Below are positions 47,365 to 55,167 of a stretch of 64,000 bases of DNA, piece by piece. The stretch's first letter is position 1. Every line of letters starts with the position of its first letter. Source of the stretch: Roseomonas aeriglobus (GTDB taxonomy: Bacteria; Pseudomonadota; Alphaproteobacteria; Sphingomonadales; Sphingomonadaceae); the NCBI GenBank assembly GCA_016937575.1, contig JAFHKN010000002.1, positions 2,932,001 through 2,996,000 of the forward strand, given 5' to 3'. Both the position numbers and the translations under genes were made by a program. The notes below the pieces were generated by a model that searched no databases, was not told the DNA's origin, and saw only the letters and a list, made by a program, of their open reading frames with translations.

Positions 47365-48028
47365 CGCAAGCCTCCAATTCCCAGGCGCCCGGGGCGCCAC
47401 CCTTTTGTCGAACCAGTTCCACCCGCCAGCGTGATCGCCCCACCCCCGCGACGGGCAGCGGGGTGGAGGGCGCGGTGGCGATCCGCCAGCGGGTGACCGC
47501 AGCGGAAGGGGCGGCCAGCGGGTCGTCGTCGGTGGAGACATGGCGTTTGAGCAGCAATGCGATCGTCCGCCCGCCCTCCGCCGCCAGTTGCAGCCGACGC
47601 GTCGCGGCAAGCCCTGCGCGTTTCGCCTCGCCGATCACGGCGCCAAGCGAACGGTGCCGCAAGCCTTCTTCCATGATCGCCAGCAGGTCGGCGTCATCCT
47701 GTGCCTCGGCATAGATTACGCGGTGGGCGGCCAGCCCCGCCTGCGCCAGGCCCGGCGCGAACAGGTCGCGGCGCCGGACCACCCACAAGACCGGGCCCCA
47801 GGCGCGCGCGGCGATGCCCGCCATGAACAGGGTCGCGGCGGCATCGTCGCCCATGCTGGCCGAAGCACCGGCGACTTCGTGGAGCGCATCGAGCCGCAAG
47901 CCGGTCGAAGCGAGCGTGCCGTCGATCGCGCCGATTCCGAACGGCAAAGCCTCCCGCCGGCGGAAGGATCCGCTCTCGATCCCTCGCAATTCCTCGCGAA
48001 GGTGGGCTATGACGGCGGGGTTGGACAC
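47291..48028 (-). CDS. imuA: ImuA, RecA-like mutasome subunit
   Basis: 245 residues from a GTG at 48028 (SNPAVIAHLREELRGIE). The SulA/RecA-like core shows FGIGAIDGTLASTGLRLDALHEVAG, WVVRRRDLFAPGLAQAGL, VIGEAKRAGLAATRRLQLAAEGG and the C-terminal strand WRVELVRQKGGAPGAWELE. ImuA binds ImuB and RecA to organise translesion synthesis. A LexA box lies 28 bases upstream. The open frame extends to 48289 through a palindromic repeat and is rejected as start. First gene of the imuA-imuB-dnaE2-dinB line. Confidence 0.9.
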   Translation of the reverse strand: MSNPAVIAHLREELRGIESGSFRRREALPFGIGAIDGTLASTGLRLDALHEVAGASASMGDDAAATLFMAGIAARAWGPVLWVVRRRDLFAPGLAQAGLAAHRVIYAEAQDDADLLAIMEEGLRHRSLGAVIGEAKRAGLAATRRLQLAAEGGRTIALLLKRHVSTDDDPLAAPSAAVTRWRIATAPSTPLPVAGVGRSRWRVELVRQKGGAPGAWELEACDETGRCAVPAGVVGRAARREAAAA

Positions 48029-48056
48029 GCGGGGCACGACTCGCAAAACAACAGAT

Positions 48057-48071
48057 GTTCTTATTCTGTTC
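48057..48071 (-). promoter_or_regulatory. LexA (SOS) box of the imuA operon
   Basis: Exact alphaproteobacterial LexA site GTTC-N7-GTTC (GTTCTTATTCTGTTC on the plus strand). It lies 28 bases before the imuA start, where it would block the promoter until RecA-driven LexA cleavage. No second copy was seen before dnaE2 or dinB. Confidence 0.88.
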
Positions 48072-48105
48072 CGTTTGCTCGCCGAGTCAACCGGCTGTTT
48101 TCTCT

Positions 48106-48257
48106 GAATTCCTCCCGAGCTTGTCTCGGGGAGGGGGACCGCAGGCCGCAGGCCGGTGGTGGAGGGGCTGGCGGCGTCCGGCGCGTGCCGCGCCGCCCCT
48201 CCACCACCCGGCTCCGCCGGGCGGTCCCCCTCCCCCAGCAAGCTGGGGGCGGAATTC
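48106..48257. repeat. Family A-like palindromic element, copy 3, intergenic
   Basis: 152 bases bounded by GAATTC on both sides. Order: CCTCCCGAGC-TTGTCTCGGGGAGG hairpin, GGGGGACCGC...GGCCGGTGGTGGAGGGG, an inner GC block, CCCCTCCACCACCCGGC with GCCGGGCGGTCCCCC as complement of the left side, and CCCCCAGC-AAGCTGGGGG at the right. The two halves are broadly complementary, so the whole can fold as one long hairpin. Confidence 0.8.
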
Positions 48258-48349
48258 GTGAGCCGCACGCCTCCTGCCACGAACCGCACTCGACCTGCGA
48301 TCTCAACGCGTTAATCTTCGCGCCATCCTGACATCGCCATAGGCCGCCC

Positions 48350-50476
48350 ATGACCTTACGCTTGACGCTCGCGCTCCTCGCCACGACTTCCCCGGTCATG
48401 GCCACCGCTCAAACCGCCGCCCCCGTCGCCACCCCGACCGCGGATGCCGCCATCCTGCTGCAGCCCTGGGGCGGCCCGAACGGCGGAGTGCCGCCATGGG
48501 ACAAGGTGACGCCGGCGATGTTCCCGGCCGCCTATGATACGGCGATGGCCGAGTATCGCCGCCAGATTCATGCGATCCGCGACAATCGCGCCGTGCCGAC
48601 GTTCCAGACCGTCATCGTGCCGCTGCAGCTGGCCGGCGACACGATCAGCCGGGTCGGGGCGATGTGGGGGGTCTATACCTCCAACCTCGCCACCAAGGAG
48701 GTTCAGGACATCGACCGGGTGCTGAGCCCGAAGCTCGCCGCCTTCTACGACGAACTGACGCTCGACCCGCTGCTTTTTGCCAAGATCAAGGCCGTGTACG
48801 ATGGCCGCAAGGCCGCCAAGCTCGACGCGCAGCAGATGCGCCTGGTCGAGCGGACGTACCGCAGCTACGTCCGACGCGGTGCGATGCTGTCGCCGGAGCA
48901 GCGCGCGCAGGTGACGCAGCTGAACCAGCAGCTCGCCACCGCCTTCACCGACTTCGGCAGCAAGCTGCTGGCGGACGAGGAAAAATGGATCGTCATCGAC
49001 AGCGAGGCGCAGCTCGACGGCGTGCCTGACAGCGTGAAGGCGGCGATGGCCGCGGCCGCGACGTCGCGCAATCTGCCGGGCAAATGGGTGGTGGTGAACA
49101 CGCGGTCCTCCGCCCAGCCGGTGCTGACCTATGCCAGGGACCGGGCGCTGCGCGAGAAGGTGTTCAAGGCCTTCGTCAACCGCGGCGACAATGGTGACGC
49201 CAACGACACCAAGGCGACGATCGCGCAGATCCTGAAGCTGCGCCAGGACCGTGCCAAGCTGCTCGGTTTCAAGAACCACGCCTATTTCCGCATGGACGAC
49301 ACCATGGCCGAGACCCCGGCCAATGCGATGGCGCTGATGATGCGCGTCTGGCCCGCCGCAGTCGCCCGCGTGAAGGAAGAAGTCGCCGACATGCAGAAGG
49401 TGGCGGACGCCGAGAAGGCCGGCATCACCATCCAGCCGTGGGACTATCGCTATTACGCCGAGAAGGTGCGCAAAGCGAAGTACGATTTGGATGAGAGCGA
49501 GATCAAACCGTATCTCGAGCTCGGCAACATCCTGCAGGGCGCCTTCTACGCCGCCGGTCGCCTGTACGACCTGGGGTTCAAGGAAAACACCGGGCAGATC
49601 CCGGTCTTCGATCCCGACGTCCGCACCTTCGAAGTGACGAACACCAAGACCGGCCGCTTCATCGGATACTTCTACTTCGATGCCTATGCCCGACCGGGAA
49701 AGCGGTCGGGCGCATGGGCGACGACGTATCGCAGCCAGCAGAAGCTGGGCGGCGACCGCACGGTGCTCAGTTCGAACAACAATAATTTCGTGAAGGGGGC
49801 GCCGGGCCAGCCGACGCTGATCAGCCTGGACGATGCGACCACCGCCTTCCACGAATTCGGCCACGCGATCCATTCGCTGTTGCAGAACGTGACCTACCCA
49901 GGCCTCGCCGGAACGCCGCGCGACTTCGTCGAATATCCCAGCCAGGTGAACGAGAACTGGCTGCTGACCCGCGACGTGCTCGATCGGTACGCGAGGAACG
50001 CCGCCGGCCAGCCGATGCCGCAGGCGCTGGTCGACAAGATCGAAAAGTCGTCGACGTTCAACCAGGGCTTCGACACGGTCGAATATCTGTCGAGCGCGAT
50101 CGTCGACATGAAGCTGCATGACCGCGACACGCCGGTGACCGACGTCGCCGCGTTCGAGCGCGAGACGCTCGCCGAGCTCGGCATGCCCAAGGAAATGGTG
50201 ATGCGGCACCGTCTGCCGCAGTTCAATCACCTGTTCTCGTCGGATGCCTATTCGGCCGGCTATTACAGCTATCTCTGGTCGGAAACGATGGACGCCGACA
50301 CCTGGGCGGCGTTCGAGCAGGCCGGGGTCTGGGACCGCGCGACGGCCGATCGATTCCGCACGACGCTGCTGTCGACCGGCAACGAAACCGACCGCAAGGA
50401 GGCGTACCGCCAGTTCCGCGGGCGCGACCCGGACGTCAACGCGCTGTTCAAGCGGCGGGGGTTCCCGACCAAGTAA
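48350..50476 (+). CDS. M3 family metallopeptidase (peptidyl-dipeptidase Dcp type), exported
   Basis: 708 residues with signal peptide (TLRLTLALLATTSPVMATAQ). The zinc site FHEFGHAIHSLLQ (HExxH) is near residue 505, with the downstream EYPSQVNENWL supplying the third ligand. DDxTTAFHEFGHAIH and the AYSAGYYSYLWSETMDADTW tail are typical of M3A Dcp/oligopeptidase A. It trims dipeptides from peptides in the periplasm. Preceded by the family A element, followed by another. Confidence 0.94.
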   Translation: MTLRLTLALLATTSPVMATAQTAAPVATPTADAAILLQPWGGPNGGVPPWDKVTPAMFPAAYDTAMAEYRRQIHAIRDNRAVPTFQTVIVPLQLAGDTISRVGAMWGVYTSNLATKEVQDIDRVLSPKLAAFYDELTLDPLLFAKIKAVYDGRKAAKLDAQQMRLVERTYRSYVRRGAMLSPEQRAQVTQLNQQLATAFTDFGSKLLADEEKWIVIDSEAQLDGVPDSVKAAMAAAATSRNLPGKWVVVNTRSSAQPVLTYARDRALREKVFKAFVNRGDNGDANDTKATIAQILKLRQDRAKLLGFKNHAYFRMDDTMAETPANAMALMMRVWPAAVARVKEEVADMQKVADAEKAGITIQPWDYRYYAEKVRKAKYDLDESEIKPYLELGNILQGAFYAAGRLYDLGFKENTGQIPVFDPDVRTFEVTNTKTGRFIGYFYFDAYARPGKRSGAWATTYRSQQKLGGDRTVLSSNNNNFVKGAPGQPTLISLDDATTAFHEFGHAIHSLLQNVTYPGLAGTPRDFVEYPSQVNENWLLTRDVLDRYARNAAGQPMPQALVDKIEKSSTFNQGFDTVEYLSSAIVDMKLHDRDTPVTDVAAFERETLAELGMPKEMVMRHRLPQFNHLFSSDAYSAGYYSYLWSETMDADTWAAFEQAGVWDRATADRFRTTLLSTGNETDRKEAYRQFRGRDPDVNALFKRRGFPTK

Positions 50477-50492
50477 GGCTTTCGAGCCATCA

Positions 50493-50618
50493 AATCCTCC
50501 CCTGCAAGGGGAGGGGGACCGCCGCCTAAGGCGGTGGTGGAGGGGTGTTCCGCTATCGAAACGGTGACATCCCTCCGTCAGGCCTGCGGCCTGCCACCTC
50601 CCCTTACAGGAGAGGATT
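50493..50618. repeat. Family A palindromic element, copy 4, intergenic
   Basis: 126 bases between the M3 peptidase stop (50476) and the lacI-type gene end. Ends AATCCTC / GAGGATT; left hairpin CTCCCC-TGCA-AGGGGAG, then ACCGCC-GCCTAA-GGCGGT and GGTGGAGGGG as in copies 1-3; right part GGCCTGCGGCC and CCTCCCCTTACAGGAGAGG. It may also serve as terminator region for the convergent genes. Confidence 0.8.
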
Positions 50619-50648
50619 GCTCGTCGGTCACAATCGCTCCCCTATGGC

Positions 50649-51713
50649 TCACGCCGCGCCATCCGACCCGCGCCGGATCAGCGTGAAGGGCAGGGTGCGA
50701 TGTTCGGGCACCGCATCCACCCGCCCCACCCGCCGATCGCGGATCAGAGCGACCAGCAGGTCGATCGCCGTGCGGGCCATCTCGGCGATCGGCTGGCGGA
50801 TCGTCGTCAACTCGGGCCAGATCTCGGTCGCGAGCGCGGTGTCATCGAAACCGACGACGCTCAGGTCCCGCGGCACGTCCAGCCCCAGCCGATGCGCCAC
50901 CGCGACGCAGGCCGCAGCCATGTCGTCGTTGCAGGCGAAAATCGCGCTGGGACGCTCCGGACGAGTCAGCAGTCGCTCGGCCGCAAGCGCGCCAGAGCGG
51001 TAGGTAAACAGGCCCGGCATGACCAGTGCGTCGTCCAGCGTGATATCGGCCGCCGCCAGGGCCTCGCGATAACCGGCAAATCGTCGTGCGCTTGCGGTCT
51101 GGTCAGGATTGCCGGCGATGAAGCCAATGCGGCGATGTCCCTGTGCGACCAGATGCGCGGCCATTGCGCGCGCCGCGGCCTGATCGTCGATCCCGACCGC
51201 CGCCATGGCGGCCAGCGGCGCACCCGATGCGACCGCGACCGCCGGCAGCGCGGCATCGGCGATCAGGGCCTGCACGTCGATATTGTCGCACAAGGGCGCG
51301 GGCAGGATGACGCCGTCGACCCCGGCGCGCGCCAGCCGCGACGCTGCCTGCGCGATGTCTTCGGCATCGGCGCACGGCACTACGAGCAGCTGGGCGTTGA
51401 TCGCCGTCGCATGCTCCAGCCCGCCGAGCAGGAAAGCGCTGAGATAGGCGGCGCTCGGGTTGGCATAGAGCAGGCCCAGGCGAAGGTCCCCCGCACTTGC
51501 CAGCGATCGCGCCGCGAGGTTGGGGGCATAGTCCAGTGCCGCGATAGCGGCTGCGACCCGCTCGCGCGTCTCGGCACGGACATTGGCCATGCCGTTGACG
51601 ACGCGCGATACCGTCATCGGCGACACGCCGGCATGGCGCGCGACGTCGTCGACGGTAGCCCCGCCGCGGCGGCGACGGGGGGATTTCAGCGGAACGTCGG
51701 TGTCGGATGGCAC
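50649..51713 (-). CDS. LacI family transcriptional regulator
   Basis: 354 residues from a GTG at 51713. The HTH TVDDVARHAGVSPMTVSRVVNG with the hinge VRAETRERVAAAIAALDYAPNLAARSLAS is exact for LacI; the periplasmic-binding-like core includes LGLLYANPSAAYLSAFLLGGLEHA, GHRRIGFIAGNPDQTASARRFAGYREAL and VPRDLSVVGFDDTALATEIWPELTTIRQP. The sugar effector and targets are unknown; no sugar genes are adjacent. Longer upstream frame (to 51962) runs through a palindromic repeat and is rejected. Confidence 0.9.
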   Translation of the reverse strand: MPSDTDVPLKSPRRRRGGATVDDVARHAGVSPMTVSRVVNGMANVRAETRERVAAAIAALDYAPNLAARSLASAGDLRLGLLYANPSAAYLSAFLLGGLEHATAINAQLLVVPCADAEDIAQAASRLARAGVDGVILPAPLCDNIDVQALIADAALPAVAVASGAPLAAMAAVGIDDQAAARAMAAHLVAQGHRRIGFIAGNPDQTASARRFAGYREALAAADITLDDALVMPGLFTYRSGALAAERLLTRPERPSAIFACNDDMAAACVAVAHRLGLDVPRDLSVVGFDDTALATEIWPELTTIRQPIAEMARTAIDLLVALIRDRRVGRVDAVPEHRTLPFTLIRRGSDGAA

Positions 51714-51764
51714 GCCCGATATCGTGCGGCGAAGCGGTGACGGGTGCAAGCGGGAAGGCACATG

Positions 51765-51881
51765 TCCTCCCCTGCCAGGGGAAGCGGCGGGCCGCAGGCC
51801 TGACGGGGGGGTGTCACACCATCCGGATCGGGTGACACCCCCGACGCGCTTCGTGCCGCCCCCTCCCCTGCGAGGGGGGAG
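51765..51881. repeat. Family A palindromic element, copy 5, intergenic
   Basis: About 117 bases between the lacI-type start and the SDR end. Left TCCTCCCC-TGCC-AGGGGAA, right CCCCTCCCC-TGC-GAGGGGGGAG; between them GGGTGTCAC-ACCATCCGGATCG-GGTGACACCC, a long inner stem unlike the other copies. Ends agree with copy 4. Confidence 0.75.
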
Positions 51882-51892
51882 TCTCAGACGCG

Positions 51893-52753
51893 CTACCCGT
51901 TGACGATCGTGCCCCCATTGGGATGCAGCACCTGGCCCGACATGTAGCTCGAATCCTCGCACGCCAGGAACAGGAACGCCGGCGCGACTTCATTGGGTTG
52001 TCCCGGCCGCCCCATCGGGGTGTTCTGGCCGAAGGTCGCCAGCTTTTCCGGCGTCGCGCCGCCGAACGGGTTGAGCGGTGTCCAGATCGGCCCCGGTGCG
52101 ACGGCGTTCACGCGGATGCCCTTGCCGACCAGATTTTCGGACAGCGACCGGGTAAACGCGGTGATCGCGCCCTTGGTCGAGGAATAGTCCAGCAGATCCT
52201 TGGCGCCCTGATACATGGTCACGCTGGTGCAGTTCACGATCGCAGCACCCTCGCCCAGATGCGGCAGCGCGGCCTGGACCATGTGGAACATGCCGAAGAT
52301 GTTCGTCTGGAACGTACGGAGCAGCTGCTCCTCCGTGATGTCGCGAATATCCTCATCGGGATGCTGTTCGCCGGCATTGTTGACCAGCACGTCGAGCCGG
52401 CCGAACGCCTCGATCGTCTGCGCGACCGCGCGTTCGCACATCTTGCGGCTGCCGACGTCGGCACGGATGGCAAGGCCGCGGCGCCCCTCGCCTTCGATGA
52501 TCCGCACCGTATCCTCGGCGTCGTCACTTTCGAGCAGATAGACGATCGCGACGTCGGCGCCTTCGCGGGCATAGAGCGCGGCGACTGCACGGCCGATGCC
52601 GCTGTCGCCGCCGGTAACGATCGCGACCTTGCCTGCCAGACGCCCGGAGCCGGGGTAGCGCGGCTGCCATTCCGGCTTGGGCTCGAGCTGGCGCTCGTGG
52701 CCGGGCAGCGCGTCTTCATGAACCATTTCGGCGGTGTCGGTGGCAGCGGTCAT
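51893..52753 (-). CDS. SDR family oxidoreductase (YhdF/YghA-like)
   Basis: 286 residues. Rossmann GGDSGIGRAVAALYAREGADV (residues about 47-67), VLVNNAGEQHPDEDI, SVTMYQGAKDLLDYSSTKGAITAFTRSL with Tyr-x-x-x-Lys, and APGPIWTPLNP. The N-terminal extension (LPGHERQLEPKPEWQPRYPGSGRL) is typical of the stress-linked YhdF/GspDH-like group. Substrate unknown. ATG 52753 follows GGAGACCC; a GTG one codon earlier is possible. The two tiny membrane-protein genes lie upstream on the same strand. Confidence 0.9.
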   Translation of the reverse strand: MTAATDTAEMVHEDALPGHERQLEPKPEWQPRYPGSGRLAGKVAIVTGGDSGIGRAVAALYAREGADVAIVYLLESDDAEDTVRIIEGEGRRGLAIRADVGSRKMCERAVAQTIEAFGRLDVLVNNAGEQHPDEDIRDITEEQLLRTFQTNIFGMFHMVQAALPHLGEGAAIVNCTSVTMYQGAKDLLDYSSTKGAITAFTRSLSENLVGKGIRVNAVAPGPIWTPLNPFGGATPEKLATFGQNTPMGRPGQPNEVAPAFLFLACEDSSYMSGQVLHPNGGTIVNG

Positions 52754-52878
52754 CACGGGTCTCCTGCAGGCGTGCCGGCTCAGCGGCCCGGCGGCGTGGG
52801 AGTTCCCGAAGGTTTTGCGGTAGATTACATGTTTCTCGGAGCAATGGTCACGGCGTATTTCGCGAAACCCGGCTGGCA

Positions 52879-52912
52879 GGCGCGCCGTCCGCTAAGGCGA
52901 AGGCGGCGCGCC
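52879..52912. other. GC hairpin between the small-protein genes and the SDR gene
   Basis: Stem GGCGCGCCG / CGGCGCGCC, nine perfect pairs, around a 16-base loop. It lies 25 bases after the stop of the 31-residue protein and could end or attenuate that transcript before the SDR gene. No T run follows on the minus strand. Confidence 0.5.
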
Positions 52913-52936
52913 GATGGGGTCGGGTCCGCATCCGGA

Positions 52937-53032
52937 TCACGCCAGGAAGCCCGGACCCGGATGGCTGCTGCCAACGACGAGCAGAACGGTGGCAGCGAAC
53001 GAGATGGCACTGATGGCGAGCGAGCGAAGCAT
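52937..53032 (-). CDS. 31-residue single-span membrane protein, unknown
   Basis: Starts MLRSLAISAIS, continues with a hydrophobic core of about 15 residues (ISFAATVLLVVGSS) and ends HPGPGFLA. AAGGA lies eight bases before the ATG. It follows the 36-residue gene by 44 bases on the same strand. Likely an inner-membrane small protein of one helix; no family recognised. See the sigma-54-type promoter upstream. Confidence 0.68.
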   Translation of the reverse strand: MLRSLAISAISFAATVLLVVGSSHPGPGFLA

Positions 53033-53076
53033 GATGAAAATCCTTTTGTCTGATCTGATGTTGGTCGGACGGCGCG

Positions 53077-53187
53077 TTAGGCGATCGTCACGTGCGGGGC
53101 CGATGCGATCACCAGCATTGCGGTGAACAGGAGCGAGCCGAGAAGGGCGACGGTCGAGCGCTGGAGACTTTCGATGCGATAGGTCAT
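53077..53187 (-). CDS. 36-residue single-span membrane protein, unknown
   Basis: Starts MTYRIESLQRS (amphipathic), followed by VALLGSLLFTAMLVIASA as one membrane helix and a short tail PHVTIA. AAGGATCAGGGAC precedes the ATG at 53187. I recall similar short reading frames in other sphingomonads, without a known function. Expressed together with the 31-residue gene from a sigma-54-type promoter 57 bases upstream. Confidence 0.7.
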   Translation of the reverse strand: MTYRIESLQRSTVALLGSLLFTAMLVIASAPHVTIA

Positions 53188-53243
53188 GTCCCTGATCCTT
53201 GTCTTGTGTAGCGCCGGACGATCCGACGCTGATGCAAGGACAG

Positions 53244-53261
53244 TTGCAGGGGCCGTGCCAA
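53244..53261 (-). promoter_or_regulatory. Sigma-54-type promoter (GG-N10-GC) before the small membrane proteins
   Basis: Minus strand TTGGCACGGCCCCTGCAA: the -24 box TGGCACG is exact, the -12 box is CTGCA, and the GG and GC dinucleotides are ten bases apart as sigma-54 requires. Transcription would begin near 53233, giving a leader of about 45 bases before ATG 53187. The stretch upstream (53262-53437) has no gene and could hold activator sites. Confidence 0.62.
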
Positions 53262-53437
53262 ATTCGTAAGTCATTGAGATTGCTAGAGCGACAAATCTCG
53301 TCGGCGGATTTTGCTGATTTTCTTGGGTGATTTTCGCCGTAGTTTGGCAATTTCTACCGCTGCCACGTCGGGCAAGGACGAGACAGACGTTTTGTGACGC
53401 GATCACCAGATCGCCCGGCACCGGCGATGGAGGTTAT

Positions 53438-54484
53438 TCACCCGATCCGAACGCAGTTTCGGCCGTCGTTCTTTGCGACATAGAGGAGGCGATCGGCGCG
53501 CTGGAAGACGGTGCGCGCCGTGTCGCCACGAACGGCTTCGGCGATACCGGCCGACAGCGTGACCGCACCGAGCGGCGCGTCGGTTTCTCGCAGCTTGTAC
53601 CGCTTGTCGGCAACGTGTCCGCGCGCGCGATCCAAGATGGCATGGACCTGATCCGCGGTCAGATCGCCCAACAGCACGACGAATTCCTCGCCACCATAGC
53701 GTGCGACAAAATGCCCGTCGCATTGCTCGGACAGGGCCGTACCGATCGCCTTCAGTACCCGGTCGCCAATGGCATGACCGAACCGATCATTGACCGACTT
53801 GAAATGGTCGATGTCGCACACCGCGAGCCACAATCTTTGGCCGAGGGCCAGGCGCTCGGCGAAGGCTTCCTCGAACGCGCGGCGGTTTGGCAGGTCGGTC
53901 AGTGGGTCGCGCCGCGCATTGTCACGCGCCTCTTCCAGTTCGGCGCGCAATTGCTCCGCCTCGCGCGTCGTCACTTCCAGCCGCGACTCGGCCGCCTGAA
54001 CCCGCTCGGCGAGCGCGGCGGTCAGTCGAACGACCTCGTCGGTGTCCAGCGTCGTTCGGATCGCTTCGGCGCTGGCTGCCAGGTCGCGGCTGAAGTCGGC
54101 GGTGTCGGCGTGGAGGTCGGAAACGACATCGAACAGGCCTTCGATCTGCATCTGCGTGCGCGCGACCATTCGCGCCGCTTCCGCCTTCGCCTCCATCAAC
54201 GCCTCGGCCGCGGGGGCGTTCGACACGTCCACGCCCAGCTCTTCGATGTCCTTGACCGTCAGGCGGACACCGCCGTCGGTCAGCGAGGCGACGGCCTTGG
54301 CCAGCGGACTGCCGGGCTGGCTGAGCACGTTGTGCGCGAAGACGTAGTTGACCGGATCAGGCGACAGCCGTTGCGCTGTCAAGAAGTCGCCGATCTGATC
54401 GAACAGGCCGGATGCCGCGCCGCGCGCGCCGGTCTGCGCTGCAGCGCCCCTTGCGACCATGCCAGAACGATTCCCGAAAGCCAT
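53438..54484 (-). CDS. Diguanylate cyclase (GGDEF), cytosolic
   Basis: 348 residues. The C-terminal GGDEF domain runs from about 185: RDPLTDLPNRRAFEEAFAERL, AVCDIDHFKSVNDRFGHAIGD, ARYGGEEFVVLLGD (active GGEEF). The usual RxxD inhibitory site before GGEEF is not present (the positions read EQCD). The N-terminal half is helical, with a predicted coiled coil (about residues 140-180), no membrane span, and no known sensor. It should make c-di-GMP. It lies downstream of no obvious partner on this strand. Confidence 0.93.
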   Translation of the reverse strand: MAFGNRSGMVARGAAAQTGARGAASGLFDQIGDFLTAQRLSPDPVNYVFAHNVLSQPGSPLAKAVASLTDGGVRLTVKDIEELGVDVSNAPAAEALMEAKAEAARMVARTQMQIEGLFDVVSDLHADTADFSRDLAASAEAIRTTLDTDEVVRLTAALAERVQAAESRLEVTTREAEQLRAELEEARDNARRDPLTDLPNRRAFEEAFAERLALGQRLWLAVCDIDHFKSVNDRFGHAIGDRVLKAIGTALSEQCDGHFVARYGGEEFVVLLGDLTADQVHAILDRARGHVADKRYKLRETDAPLGAVTLSAGIAEAVRGDTARTVFQRADRLLYVAKNDGRNCVRIG

Positions 54485-54548
54485 CCGTAGCCGGCCTTAG
54501 AGAAGTTTTCCTAACAAGCGATTGACCAGCCCCTGCCGCACGACGGCT

Positions 54549-55097
54549 TCAACCCCGCTTAATCGCCTTAACCGCAGTTAGCGTTTTCTCGACATGGTGC
54601 GCGGCGTCAAGCTCGCTGTGCGCGAAAACGATGCGGCCATCGCGCCCGATGACATAGCTCGTCCGATTGGTGGCGTTGATCAGCGCGCCCGACGGCGTCT
54701 TGATCTGCCGACCGAGCGCGACGTCATATCCCGCGACGACCTTTGGCCCGGCACTCGCCACGGTAAATTTACCGGCACATTCCTTGGTCGAGAAATCGCG
54801 CAGAACCTCGACCGAGTCTGCCGACATGCCGAGCACCGTCGCACCGGCGGCGGTGAACTGCGGGATCGCCTGGGCAAAGGCCGCCGCCTCGGCGTTGCAG
54901 CCGGACGTGCCGGCGGCGGGGAAGAAATAGAGCACGACCGGCCCCTTGCGCAGCAACTGCGCCAGATGCACGTTCACGACCTTGCCCTGATAGCCGCCGC
55001 GCGTCTTGAAGTCGGGCGCCTTGGCCCCGGGGGCCAGCGCTGCGGTGGCGGGGGCGGCGGCGAGCGCCAGGGCGGCAAGAGCGAGAAGACGGCGCAT
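54549..55097 (-). CDS. Exported peroxiredoxin (AhpC/TSA, BCP-like)
   Basis: 182 residues with signal peptide (RRLLALAALALAAAPATAA). The peroxidatic cysteine is in FFPAAGTSGCNAEAAAFA, with the usual P-x-x-x-T/S-x-x-C changed to P-A-A-G-T-S-G-C; KECAGKF gives a possible resolving Cys. Reduces peroxides in the periplasm. Divergent from hisN with 70 bases between. Confidence 0.88.
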   Translation of the reverse strand: MRRLLALAALALAAAPATAALAPGAKAPDFKTRGGYQGKVVNVHLAQLLRKGPVVLYFFPAAGTSGCNAEAAAFAQAIPQFTAAGATVLGMSADSVEVLRDFSTKECAGKFTVASAGPKVVAGYDVALGRQIKTPSGALINATNRTSYVIGRDGRIVFAHSELDAAHHVEKTLTAVKAIKRG

Positions 55098-55167
55098 CCG
55101 GTGAAAAGCCCTTTTGTTGATCCTGGCAAACCTAGCCTCGTCTGCCGCACTCCGCTAGTCGCAACAT

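Larger units (their letters stand above)
48029..48349. other. Divergent intergenic region: LexA box plus palindromic element
   Basis: 321 bases between imuA (minus) and the M3 peptidase (plus). It holds the LexA box (48057-48071) next to imuA and a 152-base family A element (48106-48257). The last 92 bases before the peptidase contain no obvious further element; CTCGACCTGCGATCTCAACGCGTTAATC may include its promoter. No gene. Confidence 0.7.

Noticed and set aside
48029..48289. 87-codon N-terminal extension of ImuA
   Set aside because: It would be coded by the LexA box and a palindromic repeat; the GTG at 48028 gives the family beginning.
51714..51962. 83-codon N-terminal extension of the LacI-type regulator
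   Set aside because: Coded by a palindromic repeat and the end of the neighbouring gene; HTH begins normally from the GTG at 51713.
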